From DASTFY01 sp963769115 (GTDB taxonomy: Bacteria; Actinomycetota; Acidimicrobiia; Acidimicrobiales; Ilumatobacteraceae): 64,000 nt of DNA. The stretch covers positions 434,001 through 498,000 of the forward strand of contig CAVYKN010000019.1 of NCBI GenBank assembly GCA_963769115.1. Direction: 5' to 3'. Of the stretch, positions 8,022 to 16,236 are shown in pieces. The notes beneath the pieces were generated by a model. That model worked only from the letters and a program-made list of their open reading frames with translations, did not search any database and had not been told where the DNA came from. Both the position numbers and the translations under genes were made by a program. How positions within the stretch are numbered: the stretch's first letter is position 1; every line of letters starts with the position of its first letter.

Positions 8022-10913
8022 TCAGCCGGCGGGCAGCCAGCTCGACCGCATCTTCTCGGCACCCGCGAGGAGCGGGGCCTTGAGCTCGTGCTCGACGTCG
8101 AGGAGGGTGCCGACATCGACGAGGTGCTCGATGACCGATCGACGGTTGAACGCGCTCGACCGCAGCCGGAACGCCGTCTCGTAGGCCTCGACCATGTCGT
8201 CGACGGATCCTTCGGCCGGCTCACCCCGGAACCTCTGCTCGACCAACCGCGTCAGCATCCAGTCCCCGATGCGATTGCGGGTCCAGAAGTCGGCCGGCGG
8301 CTCGGCGAGGAGCTTCCGGAACCGCTCCTCGTCGCCATGGAACACCTCCGGAACCTTGTCGTCCCACTGTCCGACGACGGCCGCCAGCTGGCGGGCGTTG
8401 AGCTCGTGGTAAGGGTCAGGCTCCTCCTTGTTGGCCTGATCCGCGCTCAGTGCCCTGATGTAGTACCCGAGGGCCCGCCGGACGTCGTTGCGGTCCGGAG
8501 GATCCGACAGGCAGCTCCGCTTCTTGTAGAAGCTCCCCCACAGCGCCTGCCGTTCGCCGGTCATGCCCAGGGTCTGCAGCGCCCGCAGCTTGCGCTGGGC
8601 ACTGCGCAGCAACTCGCGACGCGGGGGTCCGTCGTCCAGCTCCCTCGCCCGCCGGACCGAGAGGTTGATGAGCTGCTCGACAGCGGCCAGCGGCACGTCC
8701 CTGCCGCCTGCTCTCACCGCCTCCTCGTAGCGCTCGACCGCCAGGTCGAACCGCCCGAGCTGAGCCCACGCGGCGGCGAGGTCGGCGGAGATGTCAGCTC
8801 TGACCGAGCCCCGGCCGTTCGCGTACAGAGGGTCGCGCTCGAGCCGTTCGAGCTCCGTCGCGAGATCGAGGCTGCTCTCCGGCGCCTCCGACGCCAGCTC
8901 CGCCACGGCGCGGATGCCCTGCTGCAAGGACCGCACCGAGCTGGTCCGATCGCTCACCAGCCCGGCGGTGGCCCGGATCCGCCGCCGCAGCTCCGAGACG
9001 GTCAGGCTGTCCTTGAGCTCGGCGCCGCCGCGGCCCCGGCGCGCCGCCAACCGGAAGCCGGGATCGCCGTAGCACTGGTACGCGCCCCACGTGACGCTCC
9101 CGGGGTCGTGGCGGTGCACCGCGGCGCGCGCGTGCCGGACGGCGTCGCCCAGCTCCCAGCCCTGGAGGAGCTCCGAGTACAGCTCGTGGGCGAAGACCAC
9201 CGCCGGCCCGTCCTCGACGGCCCAGCCGGCGACAACGACGGCACGCACGCCGACCTGCATCAAGCGGCGGGCGAAGCTGGCCGCCACCCGGTTCATCCCG
9301 TCGAGTTGACGGTTGATGGCGCCGAGATGGCACGCGTTGACGACCACCAGATCAGGCACCACGCTGAGTTGTCCGATCGTGGCCGCGGTGAGCCGGCGAC
9401 CAGGGCCGAGGACGACACCGCTGTGCGCGGCGTTGCCGCTCTCGTCGAGCATCCCGTGGGCCGCGATGTGCACCACACGCCACGCCCCGTTCATCAGCTC
9501 ATGGATCACCTCTTCGGCAGGGTCGTCCGCGGTCTGATCATCGGTGGGCGTCCCGATGTACGTCCCTTCCTCGTCCCAGATGCGGGCCGTGACCGTCCAC
9601 GGTGGATCCACCTCCGGCAGCTCCAGGTCGCCGAGCGGATCCTCGAAGTCCATGTCGGCACCGAACGACTTGGCCACGATCGCGGCCTCCCGCTTGGCTC
9701 CCGGCAGAGGGAGGAAGCCCGGTCCGGGCGGCGGGTTGCCGATCACGAGCACCGTGCGCTCGGGTGACCGCACCGTCCCGCGGCGTCCCTCCCGGCCCTC
9801 GAGGAACTGGCGCAGCAGTCCGCCCCCGAGCGCGAAGGGGCGGCTGTCGCGGAACGCCTCGGCTCGGGGCGTGAGGAGCTCCCACGGGTAGTCGGCCGTG
9901 CTCTCGTCGAGCAGCAGCTGCAGATGGCTGCCGCTCCCCAACGGCTGCTTCAGGTCATGGGGCACGAGGAGCTCGTAGAGCGTCGAGCCGATGCGGGGGT
10001 CCGAGGACCGGTTGATCGACTGGGCCACCAGGCTGTCGACGAGGTCTCCGTCCAGCTGATGCACGAGCAGCTCCGCCCGCGAGGCACGTCCGAGCAACGA
10101 ATAGGTCAACCCGACCAGTCCGTCCGGCTGTTCGGCGGCCTGCACGATGCTGATCCGTGCCCACACGTCGTTGGCGCTGTCGTCGGGGGGGTTCGGACCG
10201 GCCGCGCCCTCGCCGGTCACCGGTTGAGGCGCATAGGACACCGCGTAGGTGCTCGCGCTGTGCCCGCTCTCGTTCGAGAGGCGCTCGAGGGAGCGGGCCG
10301 CCAGCTCGACGACGTCCTCGTGGCGCTCGACGAACCACAGGTCGCTGAACCGCACCAGCCGGTCGATCCCCCCCGACGGTTCCTCGACCCGGACCTTCAA
10401 CGGGATCTGACCCAACCTCGTGTTGGCGGCGACGGCCCCGGCGATGATGGCGCGTATGGAGCTCTCGACCGTCAGCCCGCCGGAGCGGGAGCTGCCGATG
10501 AGCACGGCGGCCAGGCCGAGGCGACCGTCGAAGGGCAGCTTGGGCGACGTACGCCTCGCGACGGAGGCCCACGCCCGATCGCGGGGCTCCGTGGCGAACC
10601 GGGTCAACGACCTGGTCACCACGGACGAGAGCTGCGACTCCGTCAGCTCTCCCATGGGCCCGAGCCCGACGACGATGGCGCCCGGCGGAGGCGTGATGTC
10701 CTCGAAGCCGGGGAAGTGGCGGAACTCTCCCAACGCCTCCGGGTAGTCGCGCGCCACCTGAGCCCGGCTCAGACGATGGTCGAGGCAGTCGTCGAGCCGC
10801 TCCTCGGCGCCGCTGAGGGGCGAGCCGGCGACATGGCCGACCAGGACGGGATAGACGGCGTGCTCGAGGCTGGCGTGCAGCAGACGAACCGTCAGCCAGC
10901 GCGTCCTCGTCAT
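8022..10913 (-). CDS. CHAT-domain caspase-fold protease
   Basis: From ATG 10913 this is 963 residues. The first roughly 350 residues begin with a block found in CHAT proteins (L-L-H-A-S-L-E-H-A-x-Y-P-V-L-V-G-H, P-G-A-I-V-V-G-L-G). The CHAT protease domain follows, with the catalytic dyad in V-V-H-I-A-A-H-G (His486) and V-V-N-A-C-H-L-G (Cys528) and the W-x3-D-G-P-A-V loop. The C-terminal 250 residues are helical, TPR-like. CHAT proteases are activated by partners and cleave effectors or host targets in conflict systems. An upstream ATG at 11076 has a better ribosome site (AAGGA) but lies in another frame, meeting this one near 10,900. The true N-terminus may therefore be longer and the sequence may hold a frame error there. 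Confidence 0.8.
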   Translation of the reverse strand: MTRTRWLTVRLLHASLEHAVYPVLVGHVAGSPLSGAEERLDDCLDHRLSRAQVARDYPEALGEFRHFPGFEDITPPPGAIVVGLGPMGELTESQLSSVVTRSLTRFATEPRDRAWASVARRTSPKLPFDGRLGLAAVLIGSSRSGGLTVESSIRAIIAGAVAANTRLGQIPLKVRVEEPSGGIDRLVRFSDLWFVERHEDVVELAARSLERLSNESGHSASTYAVSYAPQPVTGEGAAGPNPPDDSANDVWARISIVQAAEQPDGLVGLTYSLLGRASRAELLVHQLDGDLVDSLVAQSINRSSDPRIGSTLYELLVPHDLKQPLGSGSHLQLLLDESTADYPWELLTPRAEAFRDSRPFALGGGLLRQFLEGREGRRGTVRSPERTVLVIGNPPPGPGFLPLPGAKREAAIVAKSFGADMDFEDPLGDLELPEVDPPWTVTARIWDEEGTYIGTPTDDQTADDPAEEVIHELMNGAWRVVHIAAHGMLDESGNAAHSGVVLGPGRRLTAATIGQLSVVPDLVVVNACHLGAINRQLDGMNRVAASFARRLMQVGVRAVVVAGWAVEDGPAVVFAHELYSELLQGWELGDAVRHARAAVHRHDPGSVTWGAYQCYGDPGFRLAARRGRGGAELKDSLTVSELRRRIRATAGLVSDRTSSVRSLQQGIRAVAELASEAPESSLDLATELERLERDPLYANGRGSVRADISADLAAAWAQLGRFDLAVERYEEAVRAGGRDVPLAAVEQLINLSVRRARELDDGPPRRELLRSAQRKLRALQTLGMTGERQALWGSFYKKRSCLSDPPDRNDVRRALGYYIRALSADQANKEEPDPYHELNARQLAAVVGQWDDKVPEVFHGDEERFRKLLAEPPADFWTRNRIGDWMLTRLVEQRFRGEPAEGSVDDMVEAYETAFRLRSSAFNRRSVIEHLVDVGTLLDVEHELKAPLLAGAEKMRSSWLPAG

Positions 10914-11232
10914 CGTCAGCGGCGCCGCCGCCGTTGCGCGAAGGCTCAGAACGCGTCCCGGCCGCGCCCGCTGCCGCCGCTGGGCCCGCGGCGGCCTTGC
11001 TCCAACCTCTCGTCCGGGGCTCGTCCCCCAGCTCCTCCACGAGGCCCGTCCCGCTGTCCTTGTCCGGAGGCTCCATGGCGTGATCCTTCTTCCCTGCACG
11101 GACGCTGTCCAGCAGCACCGACGCGCGGCCGGCGCGTTGCTGGACAGCGCGCAGCGTGGGCGCGAAGCTGCCGGAACTGCTTCACTCGTCAACTATCGGG
11201 CGCGTGTGCGGAACGTGGAGGGGAGCGTCGAG
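10914..11232. other. Gap between divergent CHAT and VanY genes, possibly N-terminal CHAT coding
   Basis: These 319 bases hold no confidently called gene. On the minus strand an ORF from ATG 11076, preceded by AAGGA, encodes a low-complexity acidic/Ala/Gly-rich stretch (MEPPDKDSGTGLVEELGDEP...) that loses protein-like character where the CHAT frame begins. It could be the real N-terminus of the CHAT protein separated by a frame error. The rest (about 11,080-11,210) is the divergent promoter region; I see no clear promoter box or hairpin. Confidence 0.35.
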
Positions 11233-12192
11233 ATGGCCGACGACTGGGTGGATCCACCCGACGACGCCGAAGGGGTGGACGGCGAGCAGCCCGTTGGCAC
11301 CGACGAGGATCTCGACGAGGCCGGGTATGACTCCGGCGACGACCCTGGGACGAGGGCGCCCGAGTTCCCCGCCGAGCCGCCGAGGAGCCCCGATCGTGGG
11401 CCGCTCCCGATCTCCCCGGCCGCCATCCCAGCCTGGGTCAAGCCGTTGGGCAACGGCAAGGTGCCGATGGAGCGCATGCTCAAGGTGGCCCCGCTCAGCG
11501 TGGGCTACCTGGTGCCGGAGGCCGCCGCGGCGTGGAGGAACCTCCAGAACGCGGCCCAGCAGGCCGGTTTCGCGCTCACGATGACGGGCGCGTACCGCTC
11601 GTACGACCAACAGGTCGCGCTCTTCCAGCAGCGGTACTCCACGAGCAACACGGGCGGGTCGTCGAAGGTGTGGAACGGCACCCGCTACTGGCTGAAGCCG
11701 AAGATGGCCATGGCCGCCGTCCCGGGGACCAGCAACCACGGTTGGGGCTGCGCGGTGGACGCCGCACTCGACGGCTACGGCCAGAGTGCCCGTGTCGTCG
11801 ACCAGGCGTTCGTCCAGTGGGCCCGGCAGGCGGCTCTCGCCAACGGCTGGTCGTGGGAGGTGCAGTCCGAGCCGTGGCACTTCCGGCTCGTCCAGTTCAA
11901 CGCCGTCCCGCAGGCCGCGGCCGGGGGCCCGCCGCCGACGCTCCAGTCCGCGCCGACCCCGACCCTCCAGCTCAACAGCTCCGGAGGGCAGGTGGCCGCG
12001 CTCCAGTTCTTCTGCCTGAAGTTCAAGTGGGGTGACTGCGGATCGGCCGACGGGCAGTTCGGACAGCGGACCGAGACCGCCGTCAAGGCCATGCAGACCG
12101 TTCTCGGCGTCAAGGCCGACGGGGAGTACGGACCCAAGTCGGCGGCGGCGCTCGACGCCTTCTTGAAGAAGGCACCGGCCGCGCCGGCCTGA
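11233..12192 (+). CDS. VanY-like D,D-carboxypeptidase with C-terminal peptidoglycan-binding domain
   Basis: This is a 319-residue protein. An acidic low-complexity N-terminus (about 1-60) precedes an M15B/VanY peptidase domain (about 75-225) with G-A-Y-R-S-Y-D-Q-Q, the zinc motif T-S-N-H-G-W-G-C-A-V-D and the second His in E-P-W-H-F. A peptidoglycan-binding-1 repeat lies at about 250-315 (L-N-S-S-G-G-Q-V-A-A-L-Q, D-G-E-Y-G-P-K-S). It should cut the terminal D-Ala of peptidoglycan stems. There is no recognisable signal peptide, which is odd for a wall enzyme; it would need lysis, a pore or another exporter to reach its substrate. ATG 11233 was chosen for the GGAGGGGAG ribosome site seven bases upstream. 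It sits 58 bases before the metacaspase gene, probably in one operon. Confidence 0.85.
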   Translation: MADDWVDPPDDAEGVDGEQPVGTDEDLDEAGYDSGDDPGTRAPEFPAEPPRSPDRGPLPISPAAIPAWVKPLGNGKVPMERMLKVAPLSVGYLVPEAAAAWRNLQNAAQQAGFALTMTGAYRSYDQQVALFQQRYSTSNTGGSSKVWNGTRYWLKPKMAMAAVPGTSNHGWGCAVDAALDGYGQSARVVDQAFVQWARQAALANGWSWEVQSEPWHFRLVQFNAVPQAAAGGPPPTLQSAPTPTLQLNSSGGQVAALQFFCLKFKWGDCGSADGQFGQRTETAVKAMQTVLGVKADGEYGPKSAAALDAFLKKAPAAPA

Positions 12193-12250
12193 CCCACTCG
12201 CACCACCGCACCGTCACCGCCGCGTCACGGTCTCACACTGGAGGACAGCG

Positions 12251-13096
12251 ATGGCCACAGGGATGTCGTTGCACATCGGGCTCAACACCGTCGATCCCAA
12301 GCACTACCAGGGCTGGGACGGCCAGCTCGCCGCGTGCGAGAACGACGCCACCTCCATGGAGGCACTGGCGGAGGCGCTCGGGTACTCGCCCCGGACCGTG
12401 CTCCTCACCAAGGACGCCACCGCCCGGAAGGTGACCGCGGCCATCAAGAAGGCGGCCACGAAGCTGGTGGCAGGCGACACGTTCTTCATCACCTACGCCG
12501 GCCACGGCGGGCAGGTACCCGACACCAACGGCGACGAGGCCCGCAAGGCCCGCAACGAGGTCGGCGAACTCGGTGATGCGTACGACGAGACGTGGCTGCT
12601 CTACGACCGCGAGTTGGTCGACGACGAGCTGTACCAGCTCTGGGCGCTCTTCAAGCCCAAGGTCCGCATCGTCATGCTGTCGGACAGCTGCCACAGCGGC
12701 ACCGTCGCCCGGCCCGCACCGTGGGACACCGAGAACGTCGACCCGTGGCCGAACCGCCGCATCCCGCTCGAGCTCCAGGACCGGGTGTACGAGGCGAACA
12801 AGCGGACGTACGACAGCATCCAACGCAAGACCAAGAGCAGGGACGAGAAGGCCGTCAAGGCCGGCGTCATCCTCATCTCCGGTTGCATGGACAACCAGAC
12901 CAGCGGCGACGGTCCCCGCAACGGCCGGTTCACCGGCCAGTTGCTCGAGGTCTGGAAGGACGGCGGGTTCAAGGGCACCCTGCCCGAACTCCACAAGGCG
13001 ATCGTGGTCACCATGCCGCCGTACCAGACGCCCAACCTCTACTACGTCGGCGGCCGCGACAAGACCCTCTCGGATCGGGCGGCGTTCGCCGTCTGA
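12251..13096 (+). CDS. Caspase-family (C14) metacaspase
   Basis: This is a 281-residue stand-alone peptidase C14 domain. The start M-S-L-H-I-G-L-N and A-A-C-E-N-D-A-T-S-M match the family's first strand and helix. The catalytic His is His85 (Y-A-G-H-G-G-Q) and the nucleophile Cys147 (S-D-S-C-H-S-G-T). Acidic residues next to both are consistent with Arg/Lys-directed, possibly calcium-dependent metacaspases. No prodomain, signal peptide or membrane helix is present. It follows the VanY-like gene and, with the CHAT protein, gives this island two caspase-fold proteases. Likely activity is regulated cleavage of a partner (for instance the VanY-like protein) or a suicide response. Its 3' end overlaps the convergent transporter gene by 55 bases. 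Confidence 0.9.
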   Translation: MATGMSLHIGLNTVDPKHYQGWDGQLAACENDATSMEALAEALGYSPRTVLLTKDATARKVTAAIKKAATKLVAGDTFFITYAGHGGQVPDTNGDEARKARNEVGELGDAYDETWLLYDRELVDDELYQLWALFKPKVRIVMLSDSCHSGTVARPAPWDTENVDPWPNRRIPLELQDRVYEANKRTYDSIQRKTKSRDEKAVKAGVILISGCMDNQTSGDGPRNGRFTGQLLEVWKDGGFKGTLPELHKAIVVTMPPYQTPNLYYVGGRDKTLSDRAAFAV

Positions 13097-14319
13097 CCGG
13101 CCCGTGGGTGTCCCACGATGAGCAGGACGAGCACTCCGCAGAAGACGTAGACGCCGGCCTGCGCGTCGAGCAGGGGGACGAGCGCGACGTGATCGACCAG
13201 CACGCCGGCCAGGATCGAGCCGATCGACGCGCCGATCGCCTCGCTCGCCATGAGGACGCCGGCGACTCGGCCGAGCGTGCCCGGTGGGCTGGTGGTCTGG
13301 ACGACGGTGAACAGGCCGACATGCAGCGCCGCACCGGGCAGTCCCGACAGCGCGAAGAGGATCACGAACACGCCGATCGCCGTGGTCCACCCGGCCGCGT
13401 TCCAGAACACGAGTGACACCGCGCCCATGCCGAGGTAGCCGACGGCCAACAGCAGCAGTGGTGCGACGCGAGGGCCGAGGCGGCCGATGATCGCCGCCCC
13501 GACGACCGCGCCGACGGCCATCGTCCCCCGGATGATCCCGACCGCACCACCGTCACCGCCCACAGCGTCGATCACGTAGACGACGAAGAGCACCACGAAG
13601 CCGCCCTGCGCGATCTGGGCGATGCCGTGGATGGTGAGCACCGAGGCGAGGGGCGGGTTGGCGGCCACGGCCCGCAGCCCCGCCCGTACGCCTGTGGGGA
13701 CGGCATCAGCGTGCGCGCCGACCGGACGGGTGTCGGCGGTGATCCACGCCACCGCAGCTGCTGCGGCGAGGAAGCTGACCGCGTCGACGAGCACGACGGG
13801 CGCCAGGCCGCCGGCGGCGACGACCAGGCCGCCGAGGGGGGAGCCGATCAGCCGGGCCATGCTCCGGCTGGCCGAGAGCGCGGCGTTGGCGCTCGTCAGC
13901 TGATCATCAGCGACGAGCCGCGGCAGCAGGGCGACGTTGGCCGGGTTGTTGAGCTGCGACAGCGCCGCCTGCACGACGGTCACCACGTAGGCCGGCCACG
14001 TCCGCGACGGCGTCACCGCCAGCAGGGGCGCCAGCGTCACGGCCTGCGCGAGGTTGGTGCCGATGAGGCAGCGGCGCAGGTCCAAGCGGTCGACGAGGCT
14101 GCCGCCGATCGGTCCCAGCACGGCAGCGACGACGAGCTGGCAGAGGAACAGGAGCGCCGTCGTCGTGCCCGAGCCCGTCTCGGCGAACACGTAGACGGGC
14201 AGGGCGACCATGAGCACCCAGTCGCCGGTGTCGTTGACGAAGCCGGCCGTCCACGCCAGGCGGAAGTCGCGCGATCTCCAGACCGGCGGGGCGCGGTCGG
14301 TGATGTCGAGGTCGGTCAT
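13042..14319 (-). CDS. MFS transporter, MdfA/enterobactin-exporter-like
   Basis: This 425-residue major facilitator protein has about 12 hydrophobic helices. It starts with the typical W-R-S-R-D-F-R-L-A-W before helix 1 and has a G-x3-D-R-x-D-R-R loop after helix 2. The family exports drugs or siderophores; the substrate cannot be read from sequence. Its ATG at 14319 overlaps the stop of the ArsR-type regulator (ATGA), so the regulator and transporter are co-translated, the usual arrangement of a drug-responsive efflux pair. The last about 18 codons overlap the convergent metacaspase gene. Confidence 0.85.
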   Translation of the reverse strand: MTDLDITDRAPPVWRSRDFRLAWTAGFVNDTGDWVLMVALPVYVFAETGSGTTTALLFLCQLVVAAVLGPIGGSLVDRLDLRRCLIGTNLAQAVTLAPLLAVTPSRTWPAYVVTVVQAALSQLNNPANVALLPRLVADDQLTSANAALSASRSMARLIGSPLGGLVVAAGGLAPVVLVDAVSFLAAAAAVAWITADTRPVGAHADAVPTGVRAGLRAVAANPPLASVLTIHGIAQIAQGGFVVLFVVYVIDAVGGDGGAVGIIRGTMAVGAVVGAAIIGRLGPRVAPLLLLAVGYLGMGAVSLVFWNAAGWTTAIGVFVILFALSGLPGAALHVGLFTVVQTTSPPGTLGRVAGVLMASEAIGASIGSILAGVLVDHVALVPLLDAQAGVYVFCGVLVLLIVGHPRAGQTANAARSERVLSRPPT

Positions 14320-14939
14320 CCGGCGTCGACCCGTGGGAAGGCCTGGACGACCACATGGACCGGTCTGACATCGTGATCTCCGCCGGGCATCTCCTTCCGG
14401 GCGCCGACGCGGTACGGACGCAACAGGTCGTCCACCGCGGTGGACAGCTGGCGGAGCTCGGCCGCGGTCAGTGCCAGCTCGAACGTCACGAACTCGGCCG
14501 CGTCCTGCCACTCGGCGGGGAGCCCGTCCACGTGCTCGACGAACAGCCGAGCCATCCGGTCGTTCTCCACACGATCCGCCTCGCGCAACGCAGCGAACAC
14601 GGCCCGACCGGACGCAGCCTCGTCGCTCAGCGGCCGTCCGAGCGAGAAGCCCACCGCCGCGGCCTTCCACGGTCGGGTGCGGCCGTCACCAGCCACGGAC
14701 TCGTCGCGCACGACGAACCCGAAGCGCTCGAGCTCGCGCAGGTGGTAGCTGCACGCCGACGGGGAGGCACCGACGGCCCGCGCGCACTCGGTGGCCGTAC
14801 GGGCCGAGCCAGCCATGAGCAACCGGAGGATCGCCACCCGATCCGGGTGCGCGAGCGCCCGCAAGGCCCGGATGTCGGTCACGACCTTGCGCGGCGGCTC
14901 CTCGATAGTCTTCCGCACATTCTGAAGGATATCCTTCAC
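14316..14939 (-). CDS. ArsR-family winged-helix regulator of the MFS transporter
   Basis: The ArsR/SmtB-like winged helix is clear at about residues 10-95: R-A-L-A-H-P-D-R-V-A-I-L-R-L-L, then A-V-G-A-S-P-S-A-C-S-Y-H-L-R-E-L as recognition helix, then a wing. A C-terminal helical region of about 110 residues may bind ligand or dimerise. I place the start at GTG 14939 (V-K-D-I-L-Q); an ATG at 14969 would add ten residues. The palindrome 14923-14938 covers the preferred start, which fits autorepression. No cysteine-pair metal site of classic ArsR is visible, so the inducer is more likely organic. Confidence 0.8.
   Translation of the reverse strand: MKDILQNVRKTIEEPPRKVVTDIRALRALAHPDRVAILRLLMAGSARTATECARAVGASPSACSYHLRELERFGFVVRDESVAGDGRTRPWKAAAVGFSLGRPLSDEAASGRAVFAALREADRVENDRMARLFVEHVDGLPAEWQDAAEFVTFELALTAAELRQLSTAVDDLLRPYRVGARKEMPGGDHDVRPVHVVVQAFPRVDAG
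14923..14938. promoter_or_regulatory. Perfect 16-bp palindrome at regulator start: candidate operator
   Basis: TGAAGGATATCCTTCA reads the same on both strands and overlaps the first codons of the ArsR-type regulator (GTG 14939). A 16-bp perfect palindrome of this composition is unlikely by chance in 70 % G+C DNA. Position on the translation start of an autoregulated regulator-transporter pair makes an operator likely; a leaderless transcript would fit. Confidence 0.6.
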
Positions 14940-14979
14940 ATCCACCCGTCGGGCGCGCTCACCCGGCACGGGCGCCGCC

Positions 14980-16176
14980 TCAGTCGGCCAGGGCGGAGTA
15001 GGTGCAGGTCCAGAAGTCGGAGATGACGGCCGGCGGCGGGAACGCAGAGGTGAACATGTCCGTCGTGAGCACCACGCCGATGAGGCGTTCGCCGGGATCG
15101 TTGGCCCACGCCGACCCCAAGCCCCCGGCCCATCCGTAGCAGCCGACGGCGGGGGCGGGCCCGGTGCGCCGCACCTGGACGCCGACGCCGAACCCCCAAC
15201 CCTGTGAGCCGTCCGGTGTCGGTCCCGGCGCCCCGTCGAGCACGCGGAGCTGATCGGTCGTCATGGCCTCGACGGAGGCACGTGCCAGGAGGCGCCTGCC
15301 GTCGGGAAGACGGCCGCCGGACAGCAGCATGCGCCCGAACGCGAGCATGTCGTCGACCGTGGACACCAGCCCGCCGCCTCCGGACGGGAACGCAGGTGGT
15401 GTCGCCCACTGCCCGTCGGGACCGTCGTACACGAGCGGTGCGCCGGTGTCGGGGTCCGTCGTGTAGCAGGTGCCGAAGCGGTCCAGGTCCACTGCCACGA
15501 AGGCGGTGTCGACCATCCCCAGCGGGTCGAGCACCCGTTCCCTCAGGAGCTCGTCGAGCGGCTGGCCGGCGGCGCGGGCGATGAGGACGCCCAACACGTC
15601 CGCGCCGGTGTGGTAGAGCCAGCGCTCACCGGGTTGGTACAGGAGCGGCAGCGTGGACAACCGCCGCATCCACTCGTCGGGCGCCGGCGGAACCTGGGGC
15701 TCCGGTGGTCCCGCGCCCATCCCCAGCCGGTCCATCTCCTCGAGCAGCGGCTGCGGCCACGGCGCGTCGAAGTCCATGCCCAGTCCGAGGCGGAACGTGA
15801 GCACGTCGCGCACCGTGATGGGCGCCCGGGCGGCGACGGTCGGGCCGTCGATCGGACCTCGGGGATCGACCAGCACCTGGCGATCAGCGAGCTCGGGCAG
15901 CAGTTCGTCGACCGGATCGTCGAGACGGAGCCGGCACTCCTCGACGAGGATGAGCGCGGCAACAGCCACGATCGGCTTCGTCATCGACGAGATGCGGAAC
16001 AGGCTGTCGCGTCCCACCGCCGCCGGTTCGCCCCGGGTGAGCGTGCCGACCACGCCGGTCTCGACCTGCCCGTCCCTCGCCACCAGCCAGGCCACACCGC
16101 CGACGCCGCCACGCTCCACGTGGGACGCCACGACGTCGCGCAACCGCTGCAGGCGCTGGGGTTCGAAGCCGCTCAT
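14980..16176 (-). CDS. Serine hydrolase, beta-lactamase/class C-like
   Basis: This 398-residue cytosolic protein has the penicillin-binding-protein-like fold. The nucleophile motif is S-S-M-T-K (SxxK; Ser near residue 63), Y-H-T-G stands where YxN is usual, and a late G-G-L-G-S-A block replaces the KTG strand. These features match the esterase/peptidase branch of the family (EstB-like, DD-peptidase-like) rather than true beta-lactamases, and no signal peptide is visible. The natural substrate is unknown. It is transcribed divergently from the hydroxyproline-type genes, with 60 bases between starts. Confidence 0.8.
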   Translation of the reverse strand: MSGFEPQRLQRLRDVVASHVERGGVGGVAWLVARDGQVETGVVGTLTRGEPAAVGRDSLFRISSMTKPIVAVAALILVEECRLRLDDPVDELLPELADRQVLVDPRGPIDGPTVAARAPITVRDVLTFRLGLGMDFDAPWPQPLLEEMDRLGMGAGPPEPQVPPAPDEWMRRLSTLPLLYQPGERWLYHTGADVLGVLIARAAGQPLDELLRERVLDPLGMVDTAFVAVDLDRFGTCYTTDPDTGAPLVYDGPDGQWATPPAFPSGGGGLVSTVDDMLAFGRMLLSGGRLPDGRRLLARASVEAMTTDQLRVLDGAPGPTPDGSQGWGFGVGVQVRRTGPAPAVGCYGWAGGLGSAWANDPGERLIGVVLTTDMFTSAFPPPAVISDFWTCTYSALAD

Positions 16177-16236
16177 GCCCGTTCTGACGTCCCGGCCGTC
16201 CGGGACTCATCGAAGCGATGGCTAGCGTGCATCGGC

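Noticed and set aside
7854..9767. Long plus-strand open frame opposite the CHAT gene
   Set aside because: It is antisense to a clearly conserved protease, is Arg/Gly/Pro-rich, and has no family motif; it is a GC-rich shadow frame.
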